A DNA stretch of 64,000 nt, taken from positions 310,001-374,000 of the forward strand of contig NZ_OY728607.1 in assembly GCF_963422225.1 (NCBI RefSeq), read 5' to 3'. The DNA comes from Candidatus Trichorickettsia mobilis (lineage in GTDB: Bacteria; Pseudomonadota; Alphaproteobacteria; Rickettsiales; Rickettsiaceae). The position numbers and the translations under genes were made by a program. Below are positions 10,384-20,042 of this stretch, piece after piece. The notes below the pieces were generated by a model. The model was not told the origin of the DNA and did no database searches. It saw only the letters and a list, made by a program, of their open reading frames with translations. Within the stretch, counting starts at the first letter, position 1. Each line of letters opens with the position of its first letter.

Positions 10384-10647
10384 CTATTCTTGATTTAGCT
10401 TAATCATTTTTTGTTTTTTCTTATCCCAACTGTAGCGTATATTTACTGTTTTAACCTCTGTTACAATAATGTCTCCATTTGGTAGTTGTGCAATATCAAA
10501 ACCTTTTTGCAAAGATTCTGTAATAAGCCCAGTAGAACTGCAAATATATTTGAGATCAGAAAATACCCATTGTTCTTCAATATTACTTTGTACTGTAGGT
10601 TGTAATATGTCGTCTTTGATTTTTATAATATCTTTTCCTTTTTTCAT
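10384..10647 (-). CDS. Small hypothetical protein
   Basis: The frame encodes an 87-residue soluble protein beginning MKKGKDIIKIKDDILQPTV. The ATG at 10647 is preferred over a TTG nine bases upstream. The centre reads FDIAQLPNGDIIVTEVKTVN, which resembles a beta-strand-rich fold, and the C-terminus is Lys-rich. No motif, membrane segment or partner suggests a function. It may share a transcript with the coiled-coil gene downstream on the same strand, 115 bases away. Confidence 0.5.
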   Translation of the reverse strand: MKKGKDIIKIKDDILQPTVQSNIEEQWVFSDLKYICSSTGLITESLQKGFDIAQLPNGDIIVTEVKTVNIRYSWDKKKQKMIKLNQE

Positions 10648-11017
10648 AAGTACCAAACATGTATGTATATTAAGATCTATAATTTGATCCAGTTTGTATC
10701 ATTTTTACCTACTATAATCAAGGTAGTTTATTTAATTATTTAACTATAGATCGTTAAATTTAGCAATAGATAACCATGATAGGTCATGATTATTATAAAA
10801 AAGTAATGATAATATTAAAAAATTAGAAAGCACTATAGATAATCTCCATAAAATTTGTATAGCTAGAGTTTGGTTAGGTAGTAATAAAGAAATAAAAGTT
10901 AGTAGTGAACCAAGACCAAGTAATGGTAAATTTATGAAATTATAAGCAAGTACCTATCCATGCAATATAACATCTGTTATAATAAGCCTTTTGTTATGTG
11001 GTTGTAGATTTATGTTG
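10648..11017. other. Intergenic stretch between divergent genes, no gene seen
   Basis: These 370 bases separate the divergent hypothetical gene and ABC transporter gene. They are very AT-rich and should contain both promoters. Short open stretches around 10780-10930 are interrupted by stops and may be a degraded gene, but I see no recognisable protein. Confidence 0.4.
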
Positions 11018-12787
11018 ATGAAAACGTCTTTATCAAATTCTTCGATTAAGTTATGTGTTTTTTTTCTTGGTTTAAGCAAGGTACCAGTAATATGTATAAT
11101 GTTATTATGTGTATTGTTTGGCATTATTCCAGCAATTGATAGCATATTACTTAAAAACATAACAGATTTAATAGAGGAGGCTGGTGATCTTGAGGCTGCC
11201 ACACTTCCTGCTTTAATGCTTTTTTGGGCTATTATGTACGGAGTATGGTGGGAAAGCATAAATTTAGTAGGGCGAGTCTATGATTATTTATGGTTAAAAA
11301 CTATGCCAGTAATCAAGGGAAAAGTAGTGGATGAGTTATATAATTATACTCAGCATTATCACCATAAATTTTTTCAGGATAATTTAGCTGGTCATATTAC
11401 TAATCGAATAACTGAGGGATCAAGATCATTGGAAATGGTATTTGCTATATTAAGTGAAAAACTTATTCGTAAATTTGCGGTGATTATTTTTGCACTAATT
11501 GCGATGTATAGTGTGCACTATCAAATAGCAACGATTTTTTTTATCTGGGTTTGTGTATTTATTGGTCTAAGTATAGGTTTTTCTCAAATAATCAATAAAT
11601 ATTCTACTAATTATGCCAAACATAAATCACAAGTAGCTGGTAAAATCGTTGATGCAATCGCTAATATCAGCGCAATCAGGATGTTTACTTCGCATAAATT
11701 TGAACGTCGTTATTTAAATCACCATATTAATGTAGCGGTAGATAGTGATCAAGTAATGCAGTGGTTTATGTTGAAATTACGGTATGTATTAGGTTTATCA
11801 TGCTCAATAATGATTTTTACAATTATCTACCGTATATCAATACTTAGAGGTCAATTGATTATTACTATTGGTGATTGTGTGTTGGTTTTAACTTTATGTA
11901 TGGCAGTGGCTGATGATATTTGGGAGTTAACTGAGGAAGTAGGGGATTTATTTGAAGAATTCGGCTCCTTCCATCAAAGTATGACTTTAATTCAGTCTTA
12001 TATTATTACAGATAGCGAACATGCCAAGATATTACAGGTTTTAAGAGGAGAAATTGAGTTTAGGAATGTTACTTTCTACTACCAGAATAATAAAATATTT
12101 AGTAACAAGTCAATGTTTATTAGTGCTAAGCAAAAAGTTGGTTTAGTGGGGTTTTCCGGTTCTGGTAAAACAACTTTTGTTAATTTAATCACCAGATTGT
12201 ATGATATAAAAGATGGTTCTATTCTTATTGACGGACAAAATATTAAAGATGTAACTCAGGATTCATTACGAGCTAGTGTAAGTATTATTCCGCAAGAACC
12301 AATTTTATTTCATCGAACTATTATGGAAAATATTCGTTATGGCAAAAAAAATGCAACTGATGCAGAAGTAATTGAAGCGGCCAGGGCTGCTTATATTCAT
12401 GAATTTATTGCGAAATTGCCTGATGGATATAATACATTATGCGGAGAACGAGGCAATAATTTATCTGGTGGGCAAAGACAGAGGGTGATAATTGCTAGAG
12501 CAATTCTAAAAAATGCTCCGATATTAATTCTTGATGAGGCTACTAGTAGTTTAGATAGCTCTACTGAAAACCTGATTCAAGATTCTTTAAAATATTTGAT
12601 GCACAATAAAACTGTGATTATTATTGCTCATCGATTAGCAACTTTGCTGCATATGGATAAGATTTTAGTATTTAATAACGGTATTATTGTTGAAGAAGGA
12701 ACTCATAAAGAGCTCTTAGAAAAAGGAGAGCTCTATAAAAAATTATGGCAATCACAGATTACTGGGTTGATCGCAGAGAATCCTTAA
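11018..12787 (+). CDS. ABC transporter, fused permease and ATPase (exporter type)
   Basis: This is a half-size ABC exporter of about 589 residues: six membrane segments in the first 300 residues, then a nucleotide-binding domain with Walker A GFSGSGKTT, signature LSGGQRQRV, Walker B ILILDEATSSLD and the switch His in AHRLAT. It would work as a homodimer in the inner membrane. The layout matches MsbA and the multidrug or lipid exporters of Rickettsiales, but the substrate cannot be read from sequence. An ATG at 11018 (MKTSLSNSSIKLCVFFLG) is chosen; a TTG at 10991 and an ATG at 11012 are alternatives, and no strong ribosome-binding site decides. Confidence 0.9.
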   Translation: MKTSLSNSSIKLCVFFLGLSKVPVICIMLLCVLFGIIPAIDSILLKNITDLIEEAGDLEAATLPALMLFWAIMYGVWWESINLVGRVYDYLWLKTMPVIKGKVVDELYNYTQHYHHKFFQDNLAGHITNRITEGSRSLEMVFAILSEKLIRKFAVIIFALIAMYSVHYQIATIFFIWVCVFIGLSIGFSQIINKYSTNYAKHKSQVAGKIVDAIANISAIRMFTSHKFERRYLNHHINVAVDSDQVMQWFMLKLRYVLGLSCSIMIFTIIYRISILRGQLIITIGDCVLVLTLCMAVADDIWELTEEVGDLFEEFGSFHQSMTLIQSYIITDSEHAKILQVLRGEIEFRNVTFYYQNNKIFSNKSMFISAKQKVGLVGFSGSGKTTFVNLITRLYDIKDGSILIDGQNIKDVTQDSLRASVSIIPQEPILFHRTIMENIRYGKKNATDAEVIEAARAAYIHEFIAKLPDGYNTLCGERGNNLSGGQRQRVIIARAILKNAPILILDEATSSLDSSTENLIQDSLKYLMHNKTVIIIAHRLATLLHMDKILVFNNGIIVEEGTHKELLEKGELYKKLWQSQITGLIAENP

Positions 12788-12791
12788 GTTT

Positions 12792-12972
12792 GTTCACGGG
12801 TTTTTAAGATTGAACGCAAGTCAGGGGCTTACAAAGCTACAACCCCCGTCTGAGCTGAGAAGTGAAACGACGAAGCAATCCAGAAAATAGCTAAAAAACA
12901 TTGATTTCAACTGGATTGCTTCGTCGTTTCACTTCTCAGCTCAGACGATTTTTTAATCCGTGAACGCTCACA
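12792..12972. repeat. MITE-like palindrome with GTTCACGG ends, also a likely bidirectional terminator
   Basis: The outer ends read TTGTTCACGGGTTTTTAA on the left and CCGTGAACGCTCAC on the right. The inner arms are GTCTGAGCTGAGAAGTGAAA with ACGACGAAGCAATCCAG and the complementary set ending at about 12951. The long stem lies between the convergent ABC transporter and yqgE genes. Related outer ends occur near 5560, 27483, 34521 and 39878. Confidence 0.75.
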
Positions 12973-12974
12973 TT

Positions 12975-13550
12975 TTAACAATGGCCTAATTTTGCAGAAA
13001 AATGCGCATCCTCGATGCCAAGGTTTTTTAATGCTATATGCCATTTTTGATCATTAGCTTCTGAAAAAATTAATTCGGGATTACACTCTGATACAATCCA
13101 AAAATTATTTTCAAGTTCAAGTTCTAATTGTCCTGCTCTCCAAGCGGTATAACCAACAATAAATAAGCTATGTTTTGGTCCAACACCTGCTGCAATATCT
13201 TTAAGAATATCGGTGTTCGAACTTATAGCGATGTTATTTTGTGATTTAAACAATAGATTTTTATCATACTCATCAGAATGCAGAAAAAAACCTTTCTCAA
13301 GTTCTATTGGTCCACCGAGATAGATGGACAAAATCATATTGTTTATATTAGGATCAGTATCATTTATCGAATGAAACAGTGATTTTAAAGGCATGCGGCT
13401 CATTAAATGGTTAACAATAAGACCCGAAGCACCGTCTGGAGTATGTGATAATATATAAATTAATGATTTATGAAATACATCGCTATAAAGTGTATATGGG
13501 CTAGCAATAAGCACTTTGCCAGATAAATTGTTAAAAGTTTGATCTTTCAT
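12975..13550 (-). CDS. YqgE/AlgH family protein
   Basis: This 191-residue protein matches the YqgE/AlgH (UPF0301) family: the N-terminal segment GKVLIASPYTLYSDVFHKSL, the block SHTPDGASGLIVNHLM, the glycine-rich LGGPIELEKGFFLH and the later GYTAWRAGQLELELENNFW all fit in order. The family is widespread in proteobacteria and adopts a compact alpha-beta fold; its biochemical role is not settled. The start at 13550 gives the normal length. It is divergent from the DsbD-like gene, with 109 bases between starts. Confidence 0.93.
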   Translation of the reverse strand: MKDQTFNNLSGKVLIASPYTLYSDVFHKSLIYILSHTPDGASGLIVNHLMSRMPLKSLFHSINDTDPNINNMILSIYLGGPIELEKGFFLHSDEYDKNLLFKSQNNIAISSNTDILKDIAAGVGPKHSLFIVGYTAWRAGQLELELENNFWIVSECNPELIFSEANDQKWHIALKNLGIEDAHFSAKLGHC

Positions 13551-13659
13551 AAATTTTATTTTAAAAAATTAAAAAAATCTGCTGGGGATGCAGATACAAA
13601 TTGATATAGTAGGAAATATAATAATATATTGAGTAACATTCAATGACATTTACTAGCTG

Positions 13660-15594
13660 ATGGCCAAAAGAATTTATTATTTTATCATAGTATTAATAAT
13701 TGCATTACAAGTTAATGCTGCTACTTTGCATTTTAAAATGGAAACGGAGGCTGGTAAAGCTTTATTCCGCATCAACTTGGATAGTAGTAGTAAGATTTAT
13801 TGGTTATATGCTGGCGTAAATGGTTTGCCAACAAATATTGATCTGTCTGCATCAGATAATTTGCTGGCATATAAAATTATCTGGCCATTTCCTAATATAT
13901 CAGTGAATTCTGGTAGTATAGAAGATTATTATTACACGGGGGAAGTATCGATACCGGTATATGTAAAAGCAATTGATGAAAATTCGCCTATTTTATTGAA
14001 AGCAACTATAAGCTATTTGTTATGTATGGATCAATGTATACCGATTACAGAGAGATTGGAGCAATTGATAAATATTAATTCTGATTTTTCAGAATTAAAG
14101 ACCTTTAGCATTAGTGAGGTGGTGTTGAATAATGACCAAAGCATAAGCTTTATTGCCAGTCTCTCTGAATCAATAGATGATATTCCAGATTTTGTAGTCA
14201 ATCAAGTAGGTCTCAATTTTATTAAAGATACCGAGATAGTTAAAAAAACTGATCGTGATTTTTTAGTAAGATTTTTTATTGAACCTAAACAGTATAATAA
14301 TGTTAGGAATCAGGAGTTTGAAGTATACTCAAATAAAACTGATCTGGCTACCAACATTACAATACCAGGAATCAAAATGATGTTATTATTTGACTTAAAT
14401 TTTTGGATAGCGCTATTTAGTGCCTTTCTTGGTGGTTTGATTTTAAATTTTATGCCTTGTGTACTACCAGTACTATCGTTAAAATTATTATCTTTTACCA
14501 GAAATTCTGCCAATAAAAAAAGATCATTGGCCTTATCTTTATTGGGAATTCTTTGCAGTTTCTTTTCGTTAGCTTTAATTACTATTGCATTGAAAGCATC
14601 TGGTAAGCAATTTGGCCTGGGTATACATTTTCAGAGCCCGGTGTTCATTATATTTTTGACTATAATCCTTACAATATTTATTAGTTCTTGCCTGGATCGA
14701 ATAAATATTGACCTACCATCAGGATTAAGAAATATGCTTAGTAAGCATCACATTAAAAATAATTATTTCGGTGATTTTTTTGGTGGAATAGTTGCCAGTA
14801 TATTATCCACCCCATGTACTGCGCCTTTTTTAGGAACGGCGATGGCTTTTGCTTTGAGTTGTAATAATAATATATCGGTTATTATAATATTTATGGTTGC
14901 TGGTTTTGGTTTTGGTACTCCATATTGGCTGTTAATATTCTGTCCAAAATTGATAATTTTGCTGCCTAAGCCAGGTAAATGGATGGTTTTAATTAAAAAA
15001 ATTATCGCAATTTTACTAATCGCCACTTTAGTATGGTTATGCAATATATTAGATGAACAGATGGATTTGCGGGCGGTAATAGGTTTAGCATTGTTATTGC
15101 TGTTATTAAAATTTGTGCTTGAAAACAATAAAGGTCAAATTGCAAGATCTATAGTTAAACTACCAATAGCCATTATGATAGTGGTCTCTGCTCTATATCT
15201 GCCTAATATGGCTTATAACGAGGATTTACAGCATAATATTGCGGTCAATAGTGTTTGGCAACCATTTGATCAGAAAGAAATTGCTAAATTAGTTGATCAA
15301 GGAAAAATAGTAGTAGTAGATATTACTGCTGCTTGGTGTGCTACTTGCAAATTTAATAAATTAATTGTTTGGGATCGTGATAAAACAGTTAAGCTATTTA
15401 GGACTAAAAAGATTATTGCTATGCGTGCTGATTATACTAATTTCGATCAGAATATTCAGGATTATTTATCAAGCAATCAATCTTATGGTATACCTTTTAA
15501 TAAAGTATACGGATCCAAAGTGCCACAAGGAATCATGTTGCCATCAATAGTATTTTATGGTGACTTGTTAGCGGCAATTAATACGGTTGAGTAG
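13660..15594 (+). CDS. dsbD: DsbD/ScsB-type thiol:disulfide interchange protein
   Basis: The protein carries electrons from cytoplasmic thioredoxin across the inner membrane to periplasmic thiol enzymes. Residues 1-20 form a signal peptide. The periplasmic N-terminal domain has the pair C122 and C126 (LCMDQC). Eight membrane segments follow, with the two active cysteine motifs FMPCVLPVLSLK and STPCTAPFLG. A C-terminal thioredoxin-like domain has WCATC (C560, C563). At 644 residues it has full length. The last 40 bases overlap the end of the convergent transporter gene. DsbD and ScsB cannot be separated with certainty by eye. Confidence 0.9.
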   Translation: MAKRIYYFIIVLIIALQVNAATLHFKMETEAGKALFRINLDSSSKIYWLYAGVNGLPTNIDLSASDNLLAYKIIWPFPNISVNSGSIEDYYYTGEVSIPVYVKAIDENSPILLKATISYLLCMDQCIPITERLEQLININSDFSELKTFSISEVVLNNDQSISFIASLSESIDDIPDFVVNQVGLNFIKDTEIVKKTDRDFLVRFFIEPKQYNNVRNQEFEVYSNKTDLATNITIPGIKMMLLFDLNFWIALFSAFLGGLILNFMPCVLPVLSLKLLSFTRNSANKKRSLALSLLGILCSFFSLALITIALKASGKQFGLGIHFQSPVFIIFLTIILTIFISSCLDRINIDLPSGLRNMLSKHHIKNNYFGDFFGGIVASILSTPCTAPFLGTAMAFALSCNNNISVIIIFMVAGFGFGTPYWLLIFCPKLIILLPKPGKWMVLIKKIIAILLIATLVWLCNILDEQMDLRAVIGLALLLLLLKFVLENNKGQIARSIVKLPIAIMIVVSALYLPNMAYNEDLQHNIAVNSVWQPFDQKEIAKLVDQGKIVVVDITAAWCATCKFNKLIVWDRDKTVKLFRTKKIIAMRADYTNFDQNIQDYLSSNQSYGIPFNKVYGSKVPQGIMLPSIVFYGDLLAAINTVE

Positions 15595-16811
15595 CTGAAG
15601 GTCACGGCTCCTAAGAGAATAGCAATCAATGTTAATAAATAACCAAATATAATAGTTATAGAGCCAGTATATTTCCATAATAACATACAAAAAAATGGCG
15701 TAGTACTTGATAATAACATACTACCTATAGAGTGTGAAAGACTGCACATGCGCATCCTGATTCCGATACTAAACATTGATTGGATGATAATTTGCAGTGG
15801 TACTACATAAAATGGTAATAAGCCCACTAATAGCATTATTACATATAATGTATGGTTATTGATTGCAAAGCCGGACAATATAATGATAATAATGATTGTA
15901 GAAATAGTTAAAGCAGTAATAATTTGTTTTTTAACATTGAATTTATCGGCAATAAACCCAGATAATACTGAAGCAATAGCAAAAGTAGCAATAAAGCAAA
16001 TATTAGTAAGTTGTGCTTGAGTGCTATTTATTATAGATGCTATTTTTGAAGCAAAAGTGGCAAAGAAAATTATTAAAAAGTGATAGATACCGCCATTACA
16101 ACCATTAATCAGTATGCTTAAGCAAAATTGTAATTTATGAGTTTTGATTAGAGTAATAATTTCAGAATTCGAGCTTTTAGAGTAGTTTGTTTTAGCTTTA
16201 AAATTTAAAAACTCATCACTTTCTTGAAAATAGCGTCTCATCAAGATAATAAGAGCTCCAGCTACACCGCCAATAATAAAATTGATTCGCCATAAATCTG
16301 TTATTTCGCTGTTAGCTGTCATATGGTAGCTGGTGGCCGCAAGTAGAGCTCCTATCTGACTATAAAAAGAGACAATGCCATTAGCAAGATTACGATGTTT
16401 AATTCCTATTTTTTCAGCGACATAAATCCTAGTAGCATCAATTTCTCCAGCAAGACTCATTAAAAAAGTCATTCGACAAACAGTAAGCAGAATAGTGGCG
16501 CACCAGCCAATAATTTCAAAACCTGGCATAAGGCCAATGCAGCCTGTAGAAATAGCAGCGACGCCAGCGGCTATTTTGACTGAATTAACTCGACCATAAT
16601 TATCTCCAATAATACCAAAGATTATCGATCCTAAAGGGCGAGCCATTACTGCTATACTAAATATTGTAAAGAAGCGAAGTAATTGTTCAGTTTCTTGATG
16701 ATGCGGCATAAAGGTTTTGGCAAGTTGTGCCGCAGAAAGGCCAAAAAGTGCGTAATCATAGCATTGGATAAGAGTTGCAAGAAAGGCGATAATAAGTGCA
16801 GAAATTTTCAT
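15555..16811 (-). CDS. MFS transporter, metabolite:proton symporter (ProP-like)
   Basis: The protein has about twelve membrane helices and the family pattern of ProP-like symporters: YDYALFGLSAAQLAKTFMP near the N-terminus, then ARPLGSIIFGIIGDNYGRV as the loop 2-3 motif. Rickettsiales carry many ProP paralogs, thought to import host metabolites or osmolytes; the substrate here is unknown. I choose the ATG at 16811 (MKISALIIAFLATLIQCYDY). A start at 16880 would add 23 residues, but those lie at the edge of a palindromic repeat. The 3' end overlaps the dsbD-like gene by 40 bases. Confidence 0.88.
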   Translation of the reverse strand: MKISALIIAFLATLIQCYDYALFGLSAAQLAKTFMPHHQETEQLLRFFTIFSIAVMARPLGSIIFGIIGDNYGRVNSVKIAAGVAAISTGCIGLMPGFEIIGWCATILLTVCRMTFLMSLAGEIDATRIYVAEKIGIKHRNLANGIVSFYSQIGALLAATSYHMTANSEITDLWRINFIIGGVAGALIILMRRYFQESDEFLNFKAKTNYSKSSNSEIITLIKTHKLQFCLSILINGCNGGIYHFLIIFFATFASKIASIINSTQAQLTNICFIATFAIASVLSGFIADKFNVKKQIITALTISTIIIIIILSGFAINNHTLYVIMLLVGLLPFYVVPLQIIIQSMFSIGIRMRMCSLSHSIGSMLLSSTTPFFCMLLWKYTGSITIIFGYLLTLIAILLGAVTFSYSTVLIAANKSP

Positions 16812-16866
16812 TAATAAGCCTGAGTTTGGCGTAAGAGGCACATTCAAATTCTCGCAAACCGAATTG

Positions 16867-17000
16867 CGGAGAGTGTTCAATGAACTGTGTCAAATCGTCA
16901 TTGCGAGACGAAGTCGAAGCAATCCAGAAAAAACTTGGCATTGGCCAATTTATAAATATTGACTGGATTGCTTCAGGCATAGCCCTCGCAATGACAAGTC
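16867..17000. repeat. Palindromic repeat with GTCATTGCGAG arms
   Basis: It starts GGAGAGTGTTCAATGAACTG, continues CGTCATTGCGAGACGAAG and GAAGCAATCCAG, and returns as TGGATTGCTTC and CCTCGCAATGACAAG. It sits between cydX and the MFS gene, both on the minus strand, and its left edge overlaps an alternative MFS start region. Confidence 0.75.
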
Positions 17001-17006
17001 TTATTT

Positions 17007-17126
17007 TTATTGAGCATCCTCAGATTTATCAGCTTCAGTGAAAGAGTTTAATTCAAACCAAAGCGCATTTAAAATACTAAAGGTACAAGCTAAGCCTATG
17101 CCTAGAATCCAGGAGAAATACCACAT
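17007..17126 (-). CDS. cydX: Cytochrome bd oxidase small subunit CydX
   Basis: A 39-codon frame begins MWYFSWILGIGLACTFSILN and continues ALWFEL, the signature of CydX (YbgT family), a single-helix subunit that stabilises cytochrome bd. Its ATG overlaps the cydB stop as TAATG, so the two are translationally coupled. The tail SFTEADKSEDAQ is polar, as usual. It completes a cydA-cydB-cydX operon and is easily missed because of its size. Confidence 0.92.
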   Translation of the reverse strand: MWYFSWILGIGLACTFSILNALWFELNSFTEADKSEDAQ

Positions 17127-18262
17127 TAATATACCTCATGAGGTTTAGATTTAATATGTTTTTCTGTTACCTTGCCAAACATTATTTTATAAGCCCAAGA
17201 TGTGTAAAATAATATTATAGGCATGAATATAATAACCGCAAGCAACATTATAAATAGTGAAGTTTGGCTGCTGGAGGCATCCCACACGGTTAGACTTACC
17301 GTATAATTAATTTTTGACGGTAGAATAAAAGGAAACATCGATAAACCAACTGTAGCAATAATTCCTAAAATTGATAATGAATTAGTAATAATCACCAGGC
17401 TATATTTTTTCGAGAGAGCCAATATCCAGGTTATTATTGCGCCGCTTAATCCTAATATCGGAGCGGTCAGAAACCAAGGCGTTTTATTATAATTTTCTAG
17501 CCAGGCTCCGGGATACATTTTGACTAATTTGTTATGAGGATCACTCGATGCATCATGAGCCAGATCTCCAATGATCGAAAATCCATCCATTTTAGATATA
17601 CACCATCCACCAATAATAAATAATAATAAAGTTAAAATAGGAGTTATTTTGAGTATTGTTTTAGCTCGGTTTTGGATGTCTGCTTCAGTTTTTAATACCA
17701 AAAAAGCAGCTCCTTGTGAAACTATCATTGATAGACTAGTGACTCCAGATAATAAAGTAAAAGGAGAAAATAACGCCCAAAATCCTGTAGAATTTTTTAT
17801 AAACATAAATTCATCCAGGTCAAAATCTATACCTTGAAGCACGTTTCCAACCGCTACTCCAAAAACCAAGCTTGGTACTATGCCGCTAATATTTATAGCT
17901 ATATCCCATGATTTACGCCAAATTGGACATTCGATTTTGCTACGAAAATCCAAGCCTACAGGTCTTAAAATTAACGCTATAAGAATTAAAAATAAAGCAA
18001 AGTAAAAATTAGAAAAAGTAACAGCATATACAGTTGGCCAGGCGGCAAAAATTGCTCCACCTCCTAATATAAACCAAACCTGGTTACCTTCCCAGGTTGG
18101 AGCAATAGTATTTAAGACTATTCTTCGTTCAATATCATGTTTTGAAACATAAGGTAGTAGAGTTGCGACTCCAAGATCAATACCACCGAGGATGGCAAAT
18201 CCTATTAATAATACACCAAGAAGAAGCCACCAGATGATTCTTAGAGTTTCAAAGTCTAGCAT
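17126..18262 (-). CDS. cydB: Cytochrome bd ubiquinol oxidase subunit II
   Basis: CydB pairs with CydA in the inner membrane to oxidise quinol with oxygen at high affinity. The 378 residues contain the expected N-terminal pattern LLLGVLLIGFAILGGIDLGV, then WEGNQVWFILGGGAIFAAWP, and about eight helices. It starts 12 bases after the cydA stop and shares one base with the cydX start. The length is normal and no damage is seen. Confidence 0.96.
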   Translation of the reverse strand: MLDFETLRIIWWLLLGVLLIGFAILGGIDLGVATLLPYVSKHDIERRIVLNTIAPTWEGNQVWFILGGGAIFAAWPTVYAVTFSNFYFALFLILIALILRPVGLDFRSKIECPIWRKSWDIAINISGIVPSLVFGVAVGNVLQGIDFDLDEFMFIKNSTGFWALFSPFTLLSGVTSLSMIVSQGAAFLVLKTEADIQNRAKTILKITPILTLLLFIIGGWCISKMDGFSIIGDLAHDASSDPHNKLVKMYPGAWLENYNKTPWFLTAPILGLSGAIITWILALSKKYSLVIITNSLSILGIIATVGLSMFPFILPSKINYTVSLTVWDASSSQTSLFIMLLAVIIFMPIILFYTSWAYKIMFGKVTEKHIKSKPHEVY

Positions 18263-18274
18263 AAAAAGTCACCA

Positions 18275-19813
18275 TTAATTCCTTGAATCTTGTAAAAAAT
18301 GTTCTGGTCCGGTTCTAGCTGTCTTAACCATTAGAAATATGTCTATAACTAATAGAAAAGTGTAAAGAACCACAAAACCAATAATACTGCTGATGATTTC
18401 AATATTACTAACCGGGGACACTCCTAAAAAAGTAGGTAAAATACCGTGAATAGCCCATGGTTGTCTTCCAAGCTCAGCAACAATCCATCCGAGTTCAGCA
18501 GCAAGCCACGGTAATGGCAAACTTAATAGCGATAACTTTAATAACCATCTTTTTGCAAATTCCCTACGTATATTCATCCAATAGAAAGTAAGAGTAAATA
18601 AGATAATAAAATAGATGCCGCAAGCCACCATTATCCTGAAAGAGAAAAATAACGGTAGTACCTTAGGGACATTAGACCATGCTGCTTTATCAATCTCTTC
18701 ATGGGTAGAATTCAGGATATCCACTCTATATTTCTTGAGTAATAAAGCGTAGCCAATGTTAGAGTAATTTTCCCGTAAAAATTGAATATCAGCTGATTTA
18801 TTTTGACTTTCTTTGTTTTTTAATCTTAATAGCACTTCATATTCAACCAATCCTGCGATAATTTTTGATTTTGATATTTCAACTAACTCCTTAATTCCCA
18901 AGATTTCCTGATCTAAAGACCGCGTGCCAATAATTCCCATTAAATAAGGTATTTTTATAGCATAATCAGTTGATAATTTTTCCTGATTAGGAATTCCAAA
19001 TAAAGTAAAAGGGGCGGGAGCCTTTTCAGTTTCCCATATTGCTTCTATGGCAGCCATTTTCATTTTCTGATTAAAACCGGTTAAATAACCACTTTCATCA
19101 CCTAAGACTACTACTGATAGAGCGGATAGTAAACCAAAACTACTCGAAATTATGACAGATCTTTTTGCAAATTCGACGAACTTACCGGTTAATAGATAAT
19201 AGCAACTGATTGAAAGCACAAACATTGCTCCGGTAACATAACCTGCACTTACGGTATGCACAAATTTAGCTTGCGCAACGGGGTTAAAGATTACAGCGGT
19301 AATGGATTCAATTTCCATGCGCATAGATTCGGGATTAAACACAGCTCCTACCGGATTCTGCATCCAGCCATTGGCAATAAGAATCCATAATGCTGAAAAA
19401 TTAGCGCCAATAGCCATAAGCCAAGTGCATAATAAATGCCCTAACTTGCTCATTTTGTCCCAGCCGAATAAAAATAAACCAACAAAAGTACTTTCCAGGA
19501 AAAATGCCATTAACCCTTCTATAGCTAGAGGTACGCCAAAAATATCGCCAACATAATGAGAAAAATAAGCCCAGTTCGTACCAAACTGAAACTCCATGGT
19601 AATACCGGTAGCTACTCCCATGGCAAAGTTAATGGCAAAAAGTTTCCCCCAGAACTTGGTCATGCTTCTCCATATATGATGTCCTGACATCACATAAACA
19701 CTTTCCATGACCGCAAGTAGTAAAGCCAAGCCTAGGGTAAGTGGTACGAATAAAAAATGATAAATTGCGGTTATAGCAAATTGTAACCGAGAAAGATCAA
19801 CTATATGTTCCAT
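18275..19813 (-). CDS. cydA: Cytochrome bd ubiquinol oxidase subunit I
   Basis: CydA carries the hemes of the bd oxidase. Key features are DLSRLQFAITAIYHFLFVPL at the start with heme-ligand His in YHFLF, the quinol-loop region around residues 250-300, and the GRQPW motif near residue 440. The start at 19813 (MEHIVDLSRLQFA) fits the family best; a second ATG at 19822 adds MQI. The gene overlaps the small upstream membrane-protein gene by 17 bases, so it is likely part of one operon with it, cydB and cydX. At about 512 residues it is full length, with a short quinol loop. Confidence 0.96.
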   Translation of the reverse strand: MEHIVDLSRLQFAITAIYHFLFVPLTLGLALLLAVMESVYVMSGHHIWRSMTKFWGKLFAINFAMGVATGITMEFQFGTNWAYFSHYVGDIFGVPLAIEGLMAFFLESTFVGLFLFGWDKMSKLGHLLCTWLMAIGANFSALWILIANGWMQNPVGAVFNPESMRMEIESITAVIFNPVAQAKFVHTVSAGYVTGAMFVLSISCYYLLTGKFVEFAKRSVIISSSFGLLSALSVVVLGDESGYLTGFNQKMKMAAIEAIWETEKAPAPFTLFGIPNQEKLSTDYAIKIPYLMGIIGTRSLDQEILGIKELVEISKSKIIAGLVEYEVLLRLKNKESQNKSADIQFLRENYSNIGYALLLKKYRVDILNSTHEEIDKAAWSNVPKVLPLFFSFRIMVACGIYFIILFTLTFYWMNIRREFAKRWLLKLSLLSLPLPWLAAELGWIVAELGRQPWAIHGILPTFLGVSPVSNIEIISSIIGFVVLYTFLLVIDIFLMVKTARTGPEHFLQDSRN

Positions 19814-20042
19814 TATCTGCATTTAAGTTAAAGTTGATTGATTTGCTTAATAAATGACGACGTAGCTGCTCTTCTTTGTATCTATCATGTCCAGAAAAGA
19901 AAAGAAAATATAGTAATGCTATTAAGTTTATTTTTACCGCAAAAACAATATAAATCTTTTTATAAAAATTTTCTGGCTTGTATAGAAAATATAAAATACT
20001 GATAATTAATAGGAATATGTAAAGACTTAATATAGAATACAT
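19797..20042 (-). CDS. Small membrane protein upstream of cydA
   Basis: The 81-residue product has two likely membrane helices (YSILSLYIFLLIISILYFLY and YIVFAVKINLIALLYFLFF) and a charged tail beginning HDRYKEEQLRRHL. It overlaps the cydA start, which implies coupled translation. I do not recognise the family. Given its place it could help assembly or regulation of the oxidase, but that is inference from context only. Confidence 0.6.
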   Translation of the reverse strand: MYSILSLYIFLLIISILYFLYKPENFYKKIYIVFAVKINLIALLYFLFFSGHDRYKEEQLRRHLLSKSINFNLNADNGTYS

